Shown: in pieces, positions 42,794 through 51,615 of the stretch
How the letters are laid out: the number at the start of each line of letters is the position of its first letter
Position numbering within the stretch: position 1 is the first letter of the stretch
Assembly: GCF_030817655.1 (NCBI RefSeq)
Contig: NZ_JAUSZM010000003.1
Coordinates: forward strand, 930,001 to 994,000
DNA from: Streptomyces sp. V4I2
GTDB lineage: Bacteria; Actinomycetota; Actinomycetes; Streptomycetales; Streptomycetaceae
Length of the DNA stretch: 64,000 bases
Reading direction: 5' to 3'
Program-made: the position numbers and the translations under genes
Notes under the pieces: generated by a model
What the model saw: only the letters and a program-made list of their open reading frames with translations
What the model was told of the DNA's origin: nothing
The model's database searches: none

Positions 42794-44167
42794 ATGAGCG
42801 AGTTGGTCCCCGGGGGCAATCTGCCCCTCCCGGGCGGTGCCGTCACCGTCCGGGTCCCCGGCCCGTTCGACGTGTCCGCGCTCATCACGGACGACGACGG
42901 CAAGGTCGGGGGCGACGACGACTTCGTCTTCTACAACCAGCCGGCCACTCAGGGCGCCCGCCTGCACGGCGACACCCTGATCGTCGACCCGTCGCGGCTG
43001 CGCGCCGGCGCCACCCGCCTCACGGTGGTCGTCAGCCCCGCCGATCCCGCCACTCCCCTGGGCCGGCTGCCCGCCCCCACCCTCCACGTCACCAACGCGA
43101 GCGGCCGTCCCCTCGCCCGGTTCGTCCCGTCACGCCCGAGCCAGGAGACCGTCCTGCTGCTCGCGGAGATCTACCGACGCGGCGACGGCTGGAAGCTGCG
43201 GGCGCTGGGGCAGGGATACACCGACGGCCTGGCGGGCCTGGCCCGCGACTTCGGAGTGGACGTCGCCGACGCCCCACCAGCGCCGACGACCCGCCCGACG
43301 CCGCCCGCCTCCTTGCCGACAGCCCGGCCGCCACTGCCGTCCGTACCGTCGCTGCCGCCACGGACGGCACGCCAGATCGTGTCGGCACCCGACCCCGACG
43401 GCTTCCTCGGCCTCGTCAACTCCGCCCGGGCCGCGGTCGGTGCACCGCCGGTCGCCCTCGATGCCCGCCTGGCCGCCGCGGCACGCGCCCACGCGTCCGC
43501 CATGGCCTCGGCGGGGCGGCTCGGCGTCGAGGGCGCGGACGGGGTCTCCGTCCACCAGCGCGTCACCGCCGCCGGATACGCGTATGTCACCGTCGGCGAG
43601 CACCTGGTCTCCGGCCCGCGCACGCCGGCCGAGTTCGTCGCGTACTGCCTGCGCACCGAACAGCCGCGGCGCACCCTGCACAACCGGGCGTTCACCCACA
43701 CCGGTCTGGGGTACGTCACCGACAGCCGCTCCGGTGACACGTTCTGGACCGCGCTGTGGGCCAGGCCCCTCACTCCGGCCGAACTGGCGCGCGCGCAGGC
43801 CGATGTCGTCGAGCTCACCAACCGTGAGCGCGCCCGGGCCGGGCTGCCGCCCCTCGCGCCGGACCCGCCGCTGACCGCCGCCGCGCAGGCCTACAGCACG
43901 GACATGGCGGCCCGCGCGTTCTACTCCCACACCTCGCCCGAAGGCACCCAGCCCTGGGACCGGGCCGCCGCGGCGGGTTCCACCCGGCGCTCGATCGGCG
44001 AGAACATCGCCTGCGGCCAGCGTTCCCCCGTCGACGTCGTGGAGGGCTGGATGAACAGCCCCGGTCACCGTGCCAACATCCTCAAGCCCGGCTTCACCCA
44101 CATAGGGGTCGGCTTCGCGGGCGGCGGCCCCGCGGGCACGTACTGGACACAGCTGTTCGGCGCCTGA
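42794..44167 (+). CDS. TerD domain fused to two CAP (SCP/PR-1) domains
   Basis: The 457-residue protein has an N-terminal TerD-like domain (about 1-150, NLPLPGGAVTV, then DDDGKVGGDDDFVFYNQ with the acidic calcium-type residues). A Pro-rich linker (about 155-200) and two CAP domains follow (about 205-325 and 330-457). The second CAP is canonical (SIGENIACG, then GWMNSPGHRANIL), while the first lacks those motifs (GEHLVSG) and looks inactive. CAP domains are normally secreted, yet there is no signal peptide, so the protein seems cytosolic or leaves by another route. Confidence 0.85.
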   Translation: MSELVPGGNLPLPGGAVTVRVPGPFDVSALITDDDGKVGGDDDFVFYNQPATQGARLHGDTLIVDPSRLRAGATRLTVVVSPADPATPLGRLPAPTLHVTNASGRPLARFVPSRPSQETVLLLAEIYRRGDGWKLRALGQGYTDGLAGLARDFGVDVADAPPAPTTRPTPPASLPTARPPLPSVPSLPPRTARQIVSAPDPDGFLGLVNSARAAVGAPPVALDARLAAAARAHASAMASAGRLGVEGADGVSVHQRVTAAGYAYVTVGEHLVSGPRTPAEFVAYCLRTEQPRRTLHNRAFTHTGLGYVTDSRSGDTFWTALWARPLTPAELARAQADVVELTNRERARAGLPPLAPDPPLTAAAQAYSTDMAARAFYSHTSPEGTQPWDRAAAAGSTRRSIGENIACGQRSPVDVVEGWMNSPGHRANILKPGFTHIGVGFAGGGPAGTYWTQLFGA

Positions 44168-44259
44168 GGCAGGCGCCCCCAGCCGTCCCCAGCCGTCCCC
44201 GAAGAAACGCCCCGTCCGCGATCTTGGCGGAAGGCGTCCCTCCGGGCCAGGATGCCTGC

Positions 44260-44937
44260 ATGAAGGGTGACCTGTTTTCAAGCGAGCACATGGTGCAGCC
44301 GGCCACAGCGCCGGGCATGACGGTCGAGAACTCCAAGTGCATCAGGTACGCGGTGCACGGCGAGATGCTCGCCCGCCAGGGGGCGATGGTCGCCTACCGC
44401 GGCAATCTCCAGTTCGAGCGCAAGGGCCAGGGCGTGGGTGGCATGCTCAAGCGCGCGGTCACCGGTGAGGGGCTCCCCCTCATGGCGGTGCGCGGGCAGG
44501 GCGAGGCGTGGTTCGCGCACGAGGCGCAGAGCTGCTTCGTCGTCGAGATCGACCCCGGCGACGAGTTCACCGTCAACGGCCGCAACGTCCTGTGTTTCGA
44601 CGCCTCGTTGTCGTACCGCATCGCCACCGTGAAAGGCGCCGGCATGACCGGTGGTGGTTTGTTCAACAGCGTGTTCACCGGGCACGGCAAGCTCGGCCTG
44701 GTGTGCGACGGCACTCCGCTGGTCATTCCGGTCTCGCCGCAGTACCCGGTGTACGTGGACACGGACGCGGTCGTCGGCTGGACGGCGGGCCTGAAGACCT
44801 CGCTGCACCGCTCGCAGTCCATCGGGTCGATGCTGCGCGGCGGTTCCGGCGAGGCCGTGCAGCTGATGCTCGAGGGCCAGGGATATGTCGTGGTCCGGCC
44901 CAGCGAGGCCACGCCCCAGAAACCCCAGCAGCACTGA
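44260..44937 (+). CDS. AIM24 family protein
   Basis: The 225-residue protein is an all-beta AIM24/TspO-homology-like domain, with GEMLARQGAMVAYRGN near residue 34 and repeated glycine-rich strands (GMTGGGLFNSVFTG). The family is named after a yeast mitochondrial protein, and in bacteria the role is unknown. ATG 44260 fits the family length; GTG/ATG codons upstream lack a ribosome binding site. Streptomyces genomes often carry AIM24 genes near TerD-type stress genes, as here. Confidence 0.85.
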   Translation: MKGDLFSSEHMVQPATAPGMTVENSKCIRYAVHGEMLARQGAMVAYRGNLQFERKGQGVGGMLKRAVTGEGLPLMAVRGQGEAWFAHEAQSCFVVEIDPGDEFTVNGRNVLCFDASLSYRIATVKGAGMTGGGLFNSVFTGHGKLGLVCDGTPLVIPVSPQYPVYVDTDAVVGWTAGLKTSLHRSQSIGSMLRGGSGEAVQLMLEGQGYVVVRPSEATPQKPQQH

Positions 44938-44952
44938 GGCCCCATGCAGTGA

Positions 44953-45066
44953 TCTGCGCCTCAGGCCGCCGGGAACATCGCTGCGAGCTGGGCGAGCGCG
45001 ACGGCGACACCAGCGGCCGGCGACCTGCGGTCGCTGCTGGGCTTCCTGGTACGGCGCGACCTCTGA
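44953..45066 (+). pseudogene. Possible 3' gene remnant
   Basis: One frame shows strongly GC-biased third codon positions and reads PAAGDLRSLLGFLVRRDL before a stop at 45064-45066. Upstream the frame meets a TGA at 44950 and has no usable start. This looks like the last 37 codons of a lost gene. No family could be named from so short a piece. Confidence 0.35.
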
Positions 45067-45139
45067 GACCGGGTTGACCCGCGCCCGCCCCGCACGTCAG
45101 GGTGCGAGTCGGCGTGGATCATCGCCCCGCGCCGGGAGG

Positions 45140-46108
45140 ATGACTGCCTTGATCGGGATCACGGACATCGAGAACGCGGCCGAGCGGATCGCCGGACACG
45201 TCGTACGCACCCCGACGGTGCCGAGCCCCGGCCTGTCCGCGCTGCTCGGTGCCCCCGTCACCGCGAAGCTCGAACTGCTCCAGCGCACCGGCTCGTTCAA
45301 GGCGCGCGGGGCGACGGCCAGGCTGCTCGCGCTGAACGGGGCCGAGCGAGCCGCCGGGGTGGTGGCGGTCAGCGGCGGCAACCACGGGATCGCCCTCGCC
45401 GTCATGGCGGCGGCCCTCGACGTGAAGGCGACGGTCGTCATGCCGCGTTCGGCGCCCGCCCGCTCCGTCGAGATCGTGCGGGAGGCGGGCGCGTCGGTGC
45501 AGCTGACCGACGACATGGACGGGGCCTTCTCACTCGTGACCCGGCTGCGCGACGAGGGGCTGACGCTGGTGCACCCGTTCGACGACCCCGTGGTGATCGC
45601 CGGACAGGGCACGGTCGGGCTGGAGTTCGCCGAGGACTCCGACGACCTCACCGACGTGCTGGTGAGTGTCGGCGGCGGCGGGCTGATCGCCGGTGTCGCG
45701 GCCGCGTTGCGGGCCCGCCGTCCGGGCCTGCGGATCTGGGGCGTGGAGACCGAGGGCGCCGAGGCCATGTCCCGGGCGCTGGCGGCGGGCGGTCCGGTGC
45801 CGGTCCCGCTGTCGTCGATCGTGTCCACGCTGAGCGCGCCCTCGGTGTCGCAGCTGACGTACGACCATGTGTCCGCCCTGGTCACCGAGGTGCTGGTGGT
45901 CCCCGACCGGGAGGCCGTGCGAGGCTCGCTGGAACTCGCCGACCACGCCAAGGTGTGGGCCGAACCGGCTGCCGGGTGCCTGCTTCCCGCGGCCCGGCGG
46001 GTCCTGGAGCGGGTCGGTGAGGGTGCCCGGCTGGGGCTCGTGGTCTGCGGGGGCAACGCGACGACCGGCGACGTGCTGGACTGGTCCGAGCGGTTCGGGC
46101 TGCGCTGA
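45140..46108 (+). CDS. Threonine/serine dehydratase-like PLP enzyme
   Basis: The 322-residue protein is a fold type II PLP enzyme, with the lysine motif TGSFKARGA (K54), the asparagine loop SGGNHG (about residue 82) and a phosphate-binding glycine loop SVGGGGLIAG. It lacks the regulatory ACT domain of IlvA, matching catabolic threonine/serine dehydratases or serine racemases. Start choice is open: ATG 45140 lies almost on top of GGGAGG, whereas TTG 45149 has ideal spacing from it and would remove three residues. The gene is probably monocistronic. Confidence 0.85.
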   Translation: MTALIGITDIENAAERIAGHVVRTPTVPSPGLSALLGAPVTAKLELLQRTGSFKARGATARLLALNGAERAAGVVAVSGGNHGIALAVMAAALDVKATVVMPRSAPARSVEIVREAGASVQLTDDMDGAFSLVTRLRDEGLTLVHPFDDPVVIAGQGTVGLEFAEDSDDLTDVLVSVGGGGLIAGVAAALRARRPGLRIWGVETEGAEAMSRALAAGGPVPVPLSSIVSTLSAPSVSQLTYDHVSALVTEVLVVPDREAVRGSLELADHAKVWAEPAAGCLLPAARRVLERVGEGARLGLVVCGGNATTGDVLDWSERFGLR

Positions 46109-46274
46109 GTCGGGTCAACTCCGATCGCCGGACGGACAGTTCTTACTGAGCTGTCGTACAGCGGGTGAACAAATGAAAAGAGACGCCGTTCAGTTGAGAA
46201 TTCATTGAACACATCCCGCCGCGGGCGCCGTACCTCTGTGAAAGGTGAGAGCCAGGGGTTCAGCGAGGGATGAC

Positions 46275-47912
46275 ATGGTCAAGGCGCACGTCTCCACACA
46301 CGAGTTGGTCGCCGGAAGGTACCGGCTCCTGGAGGTCCTCCACCGCGAGACCAACCGTATCTGCTGGTACGGCGAGGACATCCAGGTCGAGCGCCCCTGT
46401 CTGCTCACCCAGATCGGGCTGCCGGCCGACCCGGACGGGGAGAGCACGCGCCGGGCCACCGCGCGGGTCATCCGTATGTCGGAGACCATGGCCCTGCTGT
46501 GCCCCGGCCGGGTCGCCCCGGTCGTCGACGCCATGGTGGAGTCCGACACGCTGTGGATCGTCACCGAGTGCATCGACGGCATCCCGTTGGGCGAAGTGAT
46601 CGGCCGGCAGGGCTCGATCAACTACGTACGGGCGGCACGCATCGGTCTCGAGTTGCTCGACGTGCTGGAGGCGGCGCACGGCGAGGGCATCACGCACGGC
46701 GAACTCAGCCCCGGCCAGGTGTTCGTACGGGAGGGGGGCACGGTCGTCGTCACCGGCTTCGGCCTGGCCGGCGCGACCCTCGCGCCCCGGGTCACGGTGC
46801 CGTCGTACGCCTCCCCCGAGCAGGCCCGTGACGAGCGCATCGGGCCGGCCGCGGACCTGTGGGCGCTGGGCGCGATCCTCTACACGATGGTCGAGGGCCG
46901 TCCGCCCTTCCGGGACCGGGACCGGCCCGAGAGCACCCTGAAGGGCGTGGACCGGCTGCCGCTGCGGGCGCCGTTGCGGGCGGGGCCGCTCACCCGCACC
47001 GTGCAGGGGCTACTGCGCAAGAACTGCCAGGAGCGGCTGACCCGCCCGGTGGTCCGCGAGGCGCTCACCCGGGTTCTGAATGAGGACCCGGACATGGCCG
47101 TGAGTCCGATGCCCCGAACCCGGCTGCGCGGGATGTACACGGCGGGCCCGGGGTGGAGCAGGCGCACCATGGTCGCCGGAACCGCCCTGGCCGTCGTCAC
47201 GGTCGCCGTCGCCGTCCTGGCCGTGACGCGCCAACTGCCGGGCACCAGCACCGCCGCGAGCGACGCGCCGCCGAGTCCGGCCCCCTCCGCCTCGGCCGTC
47301 GCGCCCGGCGGCGGCACCGACGGACAGGCCTCCCGACCACCGACGACGCCGACAGCCACACCACCGACGCCCACCCCCACACCAACTCCGACTCCGACTC
47401 CGACTCCCAAGCCGACACCGACGGCAACCCCCTCGGGCAACGCGCTGCCTTCCGGATACAGCGTCTACAGCTCCCCCGAGGGCTTCTCCGTGGCCCTCCC
47501 AGAAGGCTGGAAGCCGTTGGACACCACGCGCGCGGCCGACCTGGCGTACCGCGTGACCTTCGGCGCGAAGGGCGACCCGCGCACGCTCGCCGTCACCTAC
47601 AGCGAACGCGTGGGCGAGGACGCCGTCGCCGTCTGGCGGGACGACGTCGAGCCGGAGCTCAAGACGTCGGGCGACTACCGGCGGATCGGCGAGATCAGCG
47701 CGACGACGTACCAGGGGCGCGAGGCCGCCGACATGGAGTGGCTGGCCGACGTCGACGGCACCCGCGTGCGCACGTTCGGCCGCGGCTTCCTCATCGGAGA
47801 AGGCCGCGGCTACTCGCTGCGCTGGACGACCCCGGCCACGGACTGGAACGACAGCGCGAACCGGGAGGCGCTGAACACCTTCCTCAAGACGTTCCGACAG
47901 CCCTCAGACTGA
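46275..47912 (+). CDS. Membrane-anchored pseudokinase (STK-like)
   Basis: The 545-residue protein has a Ser/Thr-kinase fold (about 12-260) in which the key residues are missing. The HRD position reads HGEL (H141-E143) and the DFG position reads GFG (161-163). The VAIK lysine region is LLTQIG. A single membrane helix (about 297-318), a Pro/Thr repeat linker (about 340-395, PT dipeptides) and an extracellular domain (about 400-545, YSVYSSPEGFSVALPEGWK) follow. It probably works as a scaffold or sensor. The 3' end overlaps the convergent serine hydrolase gene by nine bases. Confidence 0.85.
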   Translation: MVKAHVSTHELVAGRYRLLEVLHRETNRICWYGEDIQVERPCLLTQIGLPADPDGESTRRATARVIRMSETMALLCPGRVAPVVDAMVESDTLWIVTECIDGIPLGEVIGRQGSINYVRAARIGLELLDVLEAAHGEGITHGELSPGQVFVREGGTVVVTGFGLAGATLAPRVTVPSYASPEQARDERIGPAADLWALGAILYTMVEGRPPFRDRDRPESTLKGVDRLPLRAPLRAGPLTRTVQGLLRKNCQERLTRPVVREALTRVLNEDPDMAVSPMPRTRLRGMYTAGPGWSRRTMVAGTALAVVTVAVAVLAVTRQLPGTSTAASDAPPSPAPSASAVAPGGGTDGQASRPPTTPTATPPTPTPTPTPTPTPTPKPTPTATPSGNALPSGYSVYSSPEGFSVALPEGWKPLDTTRAADLAYRVTFGAKGDPRTLAVTYSERVGEDAVAVWRDDVEPELKTSGDYRRIGEISATTYQGREAADMEWLADVDGTRVRTFGRGFLIGEGRGYSLRWTTPATDWNDSANREALNTFLKTFRQPSD

Positions 47913-49367
47913 CGGCCGTCGGGGAGCCTTCATCGAGCGGAGCCGCCCGCCGCTCAGCGGCTCCGGGCGCCATCGTGCCGTGAAGGTACGGTCCGAGAGC
48001 GAGCACGTCACCACCAGATGGTGCGGTGTCTCCAGGCAGGCCAGGTCGACTGCGAGGGTGTCCGCGTCGGTCCATCCCCCGCCCGCCGCGACGGGAAGCG
48101 GCTCCTCGGTGACAGTCCAACCACCCTGTCCCAGCGGCAGTTCCAGCCGGTGGCCGTCCTCGACGAGCGTCAGGCGCCAGCCGTCCCCGTCCACCGAGAC
48201 CTGAGCTCCGGTCAGCGCAGGCAGGCTCTCGCGCACCACGTCGTCCGGGGCGAAATCGGCGCCGGACCAGGCCTCCGCCCGGTCCGGCGGCGCCGGCTTG
48301 CCGGGGAGGGTCGGCAGCGCCAGGTGGGCCATCCGTTCGGCCAGGGCCGCGTCCGTCGCCTGCCGGCCGGGCAGCGGTTCGGTCCCGAAGGCGGGCAGCA
48401 GATGCTCCCAGGCCAGGTTCAGGATCTGCGGCATGTCCTCGCTCGCCGAGGTCATCGCGACCACCACGTCGTACTCGGGCAGCACCAGGCAGTACTGCCC
48501 GTACGCCCCGTCGCCCCGGTAGCCGTGCCGCGACCGCCAGAACTGGAAGCCGTAGCCCTGCTGCCAGTCGGACCGTGCGCCCTCGGGCGTACCGTCGTCG
48601 TTCGCTGTGTGCACGCGCGTGGCCTCGGCCGCCCACCCCTCGGGCAGCAGCCGCTCGCCCTCCCACACGCCGTCCCGCAAGTAGAGCTGGCCGAGCCGGG
48701 CGATCGCGTCGGTGGTGGCGTGCAGCCCGCTGAAGCCCAGCTCACGGCCCGCCCGGTCGCGCGTCCAGGCCACCTCGCCGATGCCCAGCGGATCCAGCAG
48801 CCGCGGCCGCAGGTACTCGGTCAGCGACTGACCGGTCACACGTTCGATGATCGCGGACAGCGTGTAGGTGGTGGGCTGGTTGTAGGCGAACACGGTCCCC
48901 GGTTCCCGCTCCGGCGGCAGCAGCAGGAAACCCCGGACCAACTCGTCCCGGTCCAGTGCGCGCGCCCGGTCGTAGGTCTCGTCGAGGTGACCGCTGGACA
49001 TGGACGCCACATGCCGTACGAGCATCGCGCGGCTGCGCGGATCGGTGATGTCGGCGTCGAACTCCGGGAAGTACGAGATGACCGGATCGTCCAGACCTAT
49101 GAGCCCCTCGGCGACCGCGAAGCCCACGGCCGTCGCCGTGAAGCTCTTGCTGAGGGAGTACAGGAGGTGGAGGCGGTCCGGGGTGTACGGCGCCCACCAG
49201 CCGGACGCCACCACGTGATCGTGCCGCAGGATCATCAGGCCGTGCGGCTCGATGCCCGGGGCGGCTTCGAGGGCGTCGAGGAAGGCGTGGACACCCGACG
49301 CGTCGACGCCCTGGGCGGCCGGGGTACTCGTGGGCAGCGGGCGAAGGGACTCACGGCCAGTACTCAT
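47904..49367 (-). CDS. Serine hydrolase, beta-lactamase (class C) family, cytosolic
   Basis: The 487-residue protein has S71-x-x-K74 (YSLSKSFT) and a Y-x-N type motif (FAYNQPT, about residue 162), followed by a C-terminal beta domain of about 120 residues. No signal peptide is present, unlike the serine hydrolase at 41.5 kb. Such esterase/peptidase-like proteins have varied substrates. The stop region overlaps the convergent pseudokinase gene by nine bases. Confidence 0.85.
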   Translation of the reverse strand: MSTGRESLRPLPTSTPAAQGVDASGVHAFLDALEAAPGIEPHGLMILRHDHVVASGWWAPYTPDRLHLLYSLSKSFTATAVGFAVAEGLIGLDDPVISYFPEFDADITDPRSRAMLVRHVASMSSGHLDETYDRARALDRDELVRGFLLLPPEREPGTVFAYNQPTTYTLSAIIERVTGQSLTEYLRPRLLDPLGIGEVAWTRDRAGRELGFSGLHATTDAIARLGQLYLRDGVWEGERLLPEGWAAEATRVHTANDDGTPEGARSDWQQGYGFQFWRSRHGYRGDGAYGQYCLVLPEYDVVVAMTSASEDMPQILNLAWEHLLPAFGTEPLPGRQATDAALAERMAHLALPTLPGKPAPPDRAEAWSGADFAPDDVVRESLPALTGAQVSVDGDGWRLTLVEDGHRLELPLGQGGWTVTEEPLPVAAGGGWTDADTLAVDLACLETPHHLVVTCSLSDRTFTARWRPEPLSGGRLRSMKAPRRPSV

Positions 49368-49453
49368 GAGGGCATCCTCTCCCGAGCCCTCGTCGTGATC
49401 GAGAGGCGGCGGTCGGCCTGTTTTCCCTGCCGCTCACCGGGGACTCAGGCCTT

Positions 49454-50425
49454 ATGGTGCAAATCGGATACACGATGATGACCGAACAGGCCGGCCCCCG
49501 TGAGCTCGTCGACCATGTGGTCCGGGCCGAGGAGGCGGGCTACGACTTCTCGGTGACCTCGGACCACTACTTTCCGTGGTTGCGCACCCAGGGGCACTCG
49601 CCGTACGCATGGAGTGTGCTGGGCGCCGCGGCCCAGGCGACCTCGCGCATTCCGCTGATGACGTACGTCACCTGTCCCACCGTCCGCTACCACCCGGCGG
49701 TCGTGGCGCAGAAGGCGGCGACGATGCAGTTGCTGTCTGAGGGCCGGTTCCGGCTGGGGCTCGGCTCGGGCGAGAACCTCAACGAGCATGTGGTGGGCGG
49801 CGGCTGGCCGTCCGTCGACACGCGGCACGAGATGCTCGAGGAGGCGGTCGAGATCATCCGCGCGCTCTTCAGGGGCGGCCATGTGAACCACCACGGGACG
49901 CACTTCGACGTCGAGTCGGCCCGGCTGTGGGACCTTCCCGACCAGCCGCCGCCGATCGGCATCGCCGTCTCCGGCGAGCAGTCCTGCGCCCTCGCGGGCC
50001 GGCTGGCCGACCTGGTCATCGCCACCGAGCCCAAGGCGGGGCTCCTCGATGCCTTCGACCGGCACGGCGGCGCGGGCAAGCCGCGCGTGGGCCAGCTGCC
50101 GGTCTGCTACGACCCGGACCGGGACGCGGCGGTCAAGCGCGCCCACGCCCAGTTCCGCTGGTTCGGCAACGGCTGGAAGGTCAACTCCGAGCTGCCGCAC
50201 CCGGATTCGTTCGAGTCGGCCACGCAGTTCGTCACCCCCGACGACGTCGCCGCCTCGATCCCGTGCGGCGACGACCCGGAGGACTTCGTCGAGGCGGTAC
50301 GGCCGTACGCGGAGGCCGGTTTCACCGAGATCGCCCTGGTGCAGATCGGCGGGGAGTCGCAGCCCGAGTATCTCGACTGGGCGGGCAAGGCCCTGCTGCC
50401 GGAGCTGCGCGACGCGTTCGCCTGA
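49454..50425 (+). CDS. LLM-class F420-dependent oxidoreductase
   Basis: The 323-residue protein is a luciferase-like TIM barrel with VTSDHYFPWLRTQGHSPYAW near the start (the F420-binding HxxP/W region) and GRFRLGLGSGENLNEH (about residue 98-113). It closely matches the G6PDH-like family of F420 enzymes in actinobacteria. The substrate is unknown. No recognisable ribosome binding site precedes the ATG. It is a stand-alone gene. Confidence 0.85.
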   Translation: MVQIGYTMMTEQAGPRELVDHVVRAEEAGYDFSVTSDHYFPWLRTQGHSPYAWSVLGAAAQATSRIPLMTYVTCPTVRYHPAVVAQKAATMQLLSEGRFRLGLGSGENLNEHVVGGGWPSVDTRHEMLEEAVEIIRALFRGGHVNHHGTHFDVESARLWDLPDQPPPIGIAVSGEQSCALAGRLADLVIATEPKAGLLDAFDRHGGAGKPRVGQLPVCYDPDRDAAVKRAHAQFRWFGNGWKVNSELPHPDSFESATQFVTPDDVAASIPCGDDPEDFVEAVRPYAEAGFTEIALVQIGGESQPEYLDWAGKALLPELRDAFA

Positions 50426-50521
50426 GCGAGCCCGGGCCGCCCCGGCGGCACCCGCGGGTGCCACATAGGCTTCTGACCTGCACCGTGTGCGGTCCGACCA
50501 GCCTGCCCAGGAGAATCACCC

Positions 50522-51547
50522 GTGACCCTTGCGATCGTTCCGTCCGAGACGTCCCCCGTGCCCCTGTCCGACCTCGTGGCGCGGGACGCGCGCGAGTTCG
50601 GCGTCTACGCGCGAACCGGCGGATGGGCCTTCGGTCTGATGGTGGCGCGCAGCGTGCGGCCCGGCGGCCAGAGCGCGGACGAGACGCCGAAGGTGTCGGC
50701 GAAGGAGTTCGCCGAACTGGCCGGCTGTTCGCCCGAGCGTGTCATGCGCTACTACAAGGCCTGGGACCGGGCCGCCGACGACGGTCTCGTCCCCCACTTC
50801 GAGGCGCTCGCGCCCGGCCAGGAGGTGGAGCTGCCGGACGCCGACCTGTGGCTCGGCTACTACGTCTCCCGCTCCAGCGCCACCTCCGAGCGCGGCACCG
50901 CCATCACGGAGGCCGCCGAGGCCGAGGGCATCCGGCCGACCAAGGCGCTGGAGGTCGCCGAGAACCCGACCGCGCTGCGCGCGGCGATCCTCGCCGACCC
51001 CTCCACCGCCCGCGCGGCCCGCAGCGCGCTCCTGGACCGGCTGAGGGAGGACCCGGAGCTCCAGGCCGAGTTGGCGCGTGACGTCGTCCGCACCGACGAC
51101 CTGAAGAAGGCCGTCGCCACCGAGAGCCGGGCGGCCGACCGGATCGGATACGTGCGCCAGATCGCCGAGTCCGGTCAGGTCAGGACGCCCGCCGGGCAGA
51201 CGATCGACGCGCCCGTCGACCTCCGCCAGGAGGCCGAGCGGCACCTGTCGCTCCTCGACGAGCTGGAGGAGGACGAGGACACCGGCGAGTGGGCGACCGA
51301 GGCCTACGACACCATGAAGTCGCTCGTCGCCGATGCCGTGGAGGCCGACCCCGAACTGCGCGTCCTGGAACGGCGGACGAAGTTCTACAGCAGCCTGCAG
51401 AAGGCCACGAAGGTGTTCGAGGAGCTCACGTTCGACGACGCCCAGGAGTTCTACGAGGACGACATGGTCCAGCGCCTGGAGGAACTCCAGAACGCCATCG
51501 CCCTGTGCATCACGGAGCTGCGCGGAGCGCGTGGGATTCACCCGTAG
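50522..51547 (+). CDS. Conserved protein with helix-turn-helix-like segment, unknown
   Basis: The 341-residue soluble protein has an N-terminal helix-turn-helix-like stretch (about residues 58-85, EFAELAGCSPERVMRYYKAW). A middle helical part follows and a long acidic helical end (about 235-335, ELEEDEDTGEWATEAYDTM). No enzymatic motif is seen. The helix-turn-helix and coiled helices suggest a nucleoid- or plasmid-partition-like regulator, but I cannot name a family. It is encoded from a GTG (50522) after AGGAG at 50510-50514, upstream of an SsgA-like gene. Confidence 0.7.
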   Translation: MTLAIVPSETSPVPLSDLVARDAREFGVYARTGGWAFGLMVARSVRPGGQSADETPKVSAKEFAELAGCSPERVMRYYKAWDRAADDGLVPHFEALAPGQEVELPDADLWLGYYVSRSSATSERGTAITEAAEAEGIRPTKALEVAENPTALRAAILADPSTARAARSALLDRLREDPELQAELARDVVRTDDLKKAVATESRAADRIGYVRQIAESGQVRTPAGQTIDAPVDLRQEAERHLSLLDELEEDEDTGEWATEAYDTMKSLVADAVEADPELRVLERRTKFYSSLQKATKVFEELTFDDAQEFYEDDMVQRLEELQNAIALCITELRGARGIHP

Positions 51548-51553
51548 GGCTGA

Positions 51554-51577
51554 GCATCTTGTGCGCGACGGGGGTAC
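51554..51577 (+). promoter_or_regulatory. Possible SigB-type promoter of the SsgA-like gene
   Basis: GCAT (51554-51557) and GGGTAC (51572-51577), 14 bases apart, match the loose SigB-group consensus GNNT-N14-16-GGGTAY. The -10 lies 38 bases before the GTG start. This weak match could occur by chance. Confidence 0.3.
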
Positions 51578-51578
51578 T

Positions 51579-51614
51579 AGAGGGCTCTACGACTGTTCCT
51601 TCCGGAGGCCCTCT
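51579..51614 (+). promoter_or_regulatory. Inverted repeat flanking the ribosome binding site of the SsgA-like gene
   Basis: AGAGGGC (51579-51585) is complementary to GCCCTCT (51608-51614). The second arm lies between GGAGG (51604-51608) and the GTG start (51616). If it folds in the mRNA it would tie up the initiation region. This could regulate translation. Confidence 0.35.
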
Positions 51615-51615
51615 C

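Noticed and set aside
47339..47420. Short CCGACT/CCAACT repeats
   Set aside because: They encode the Pro/Thr linker of the pseudokinase; this is protein low complexity, not a separate repeat element.
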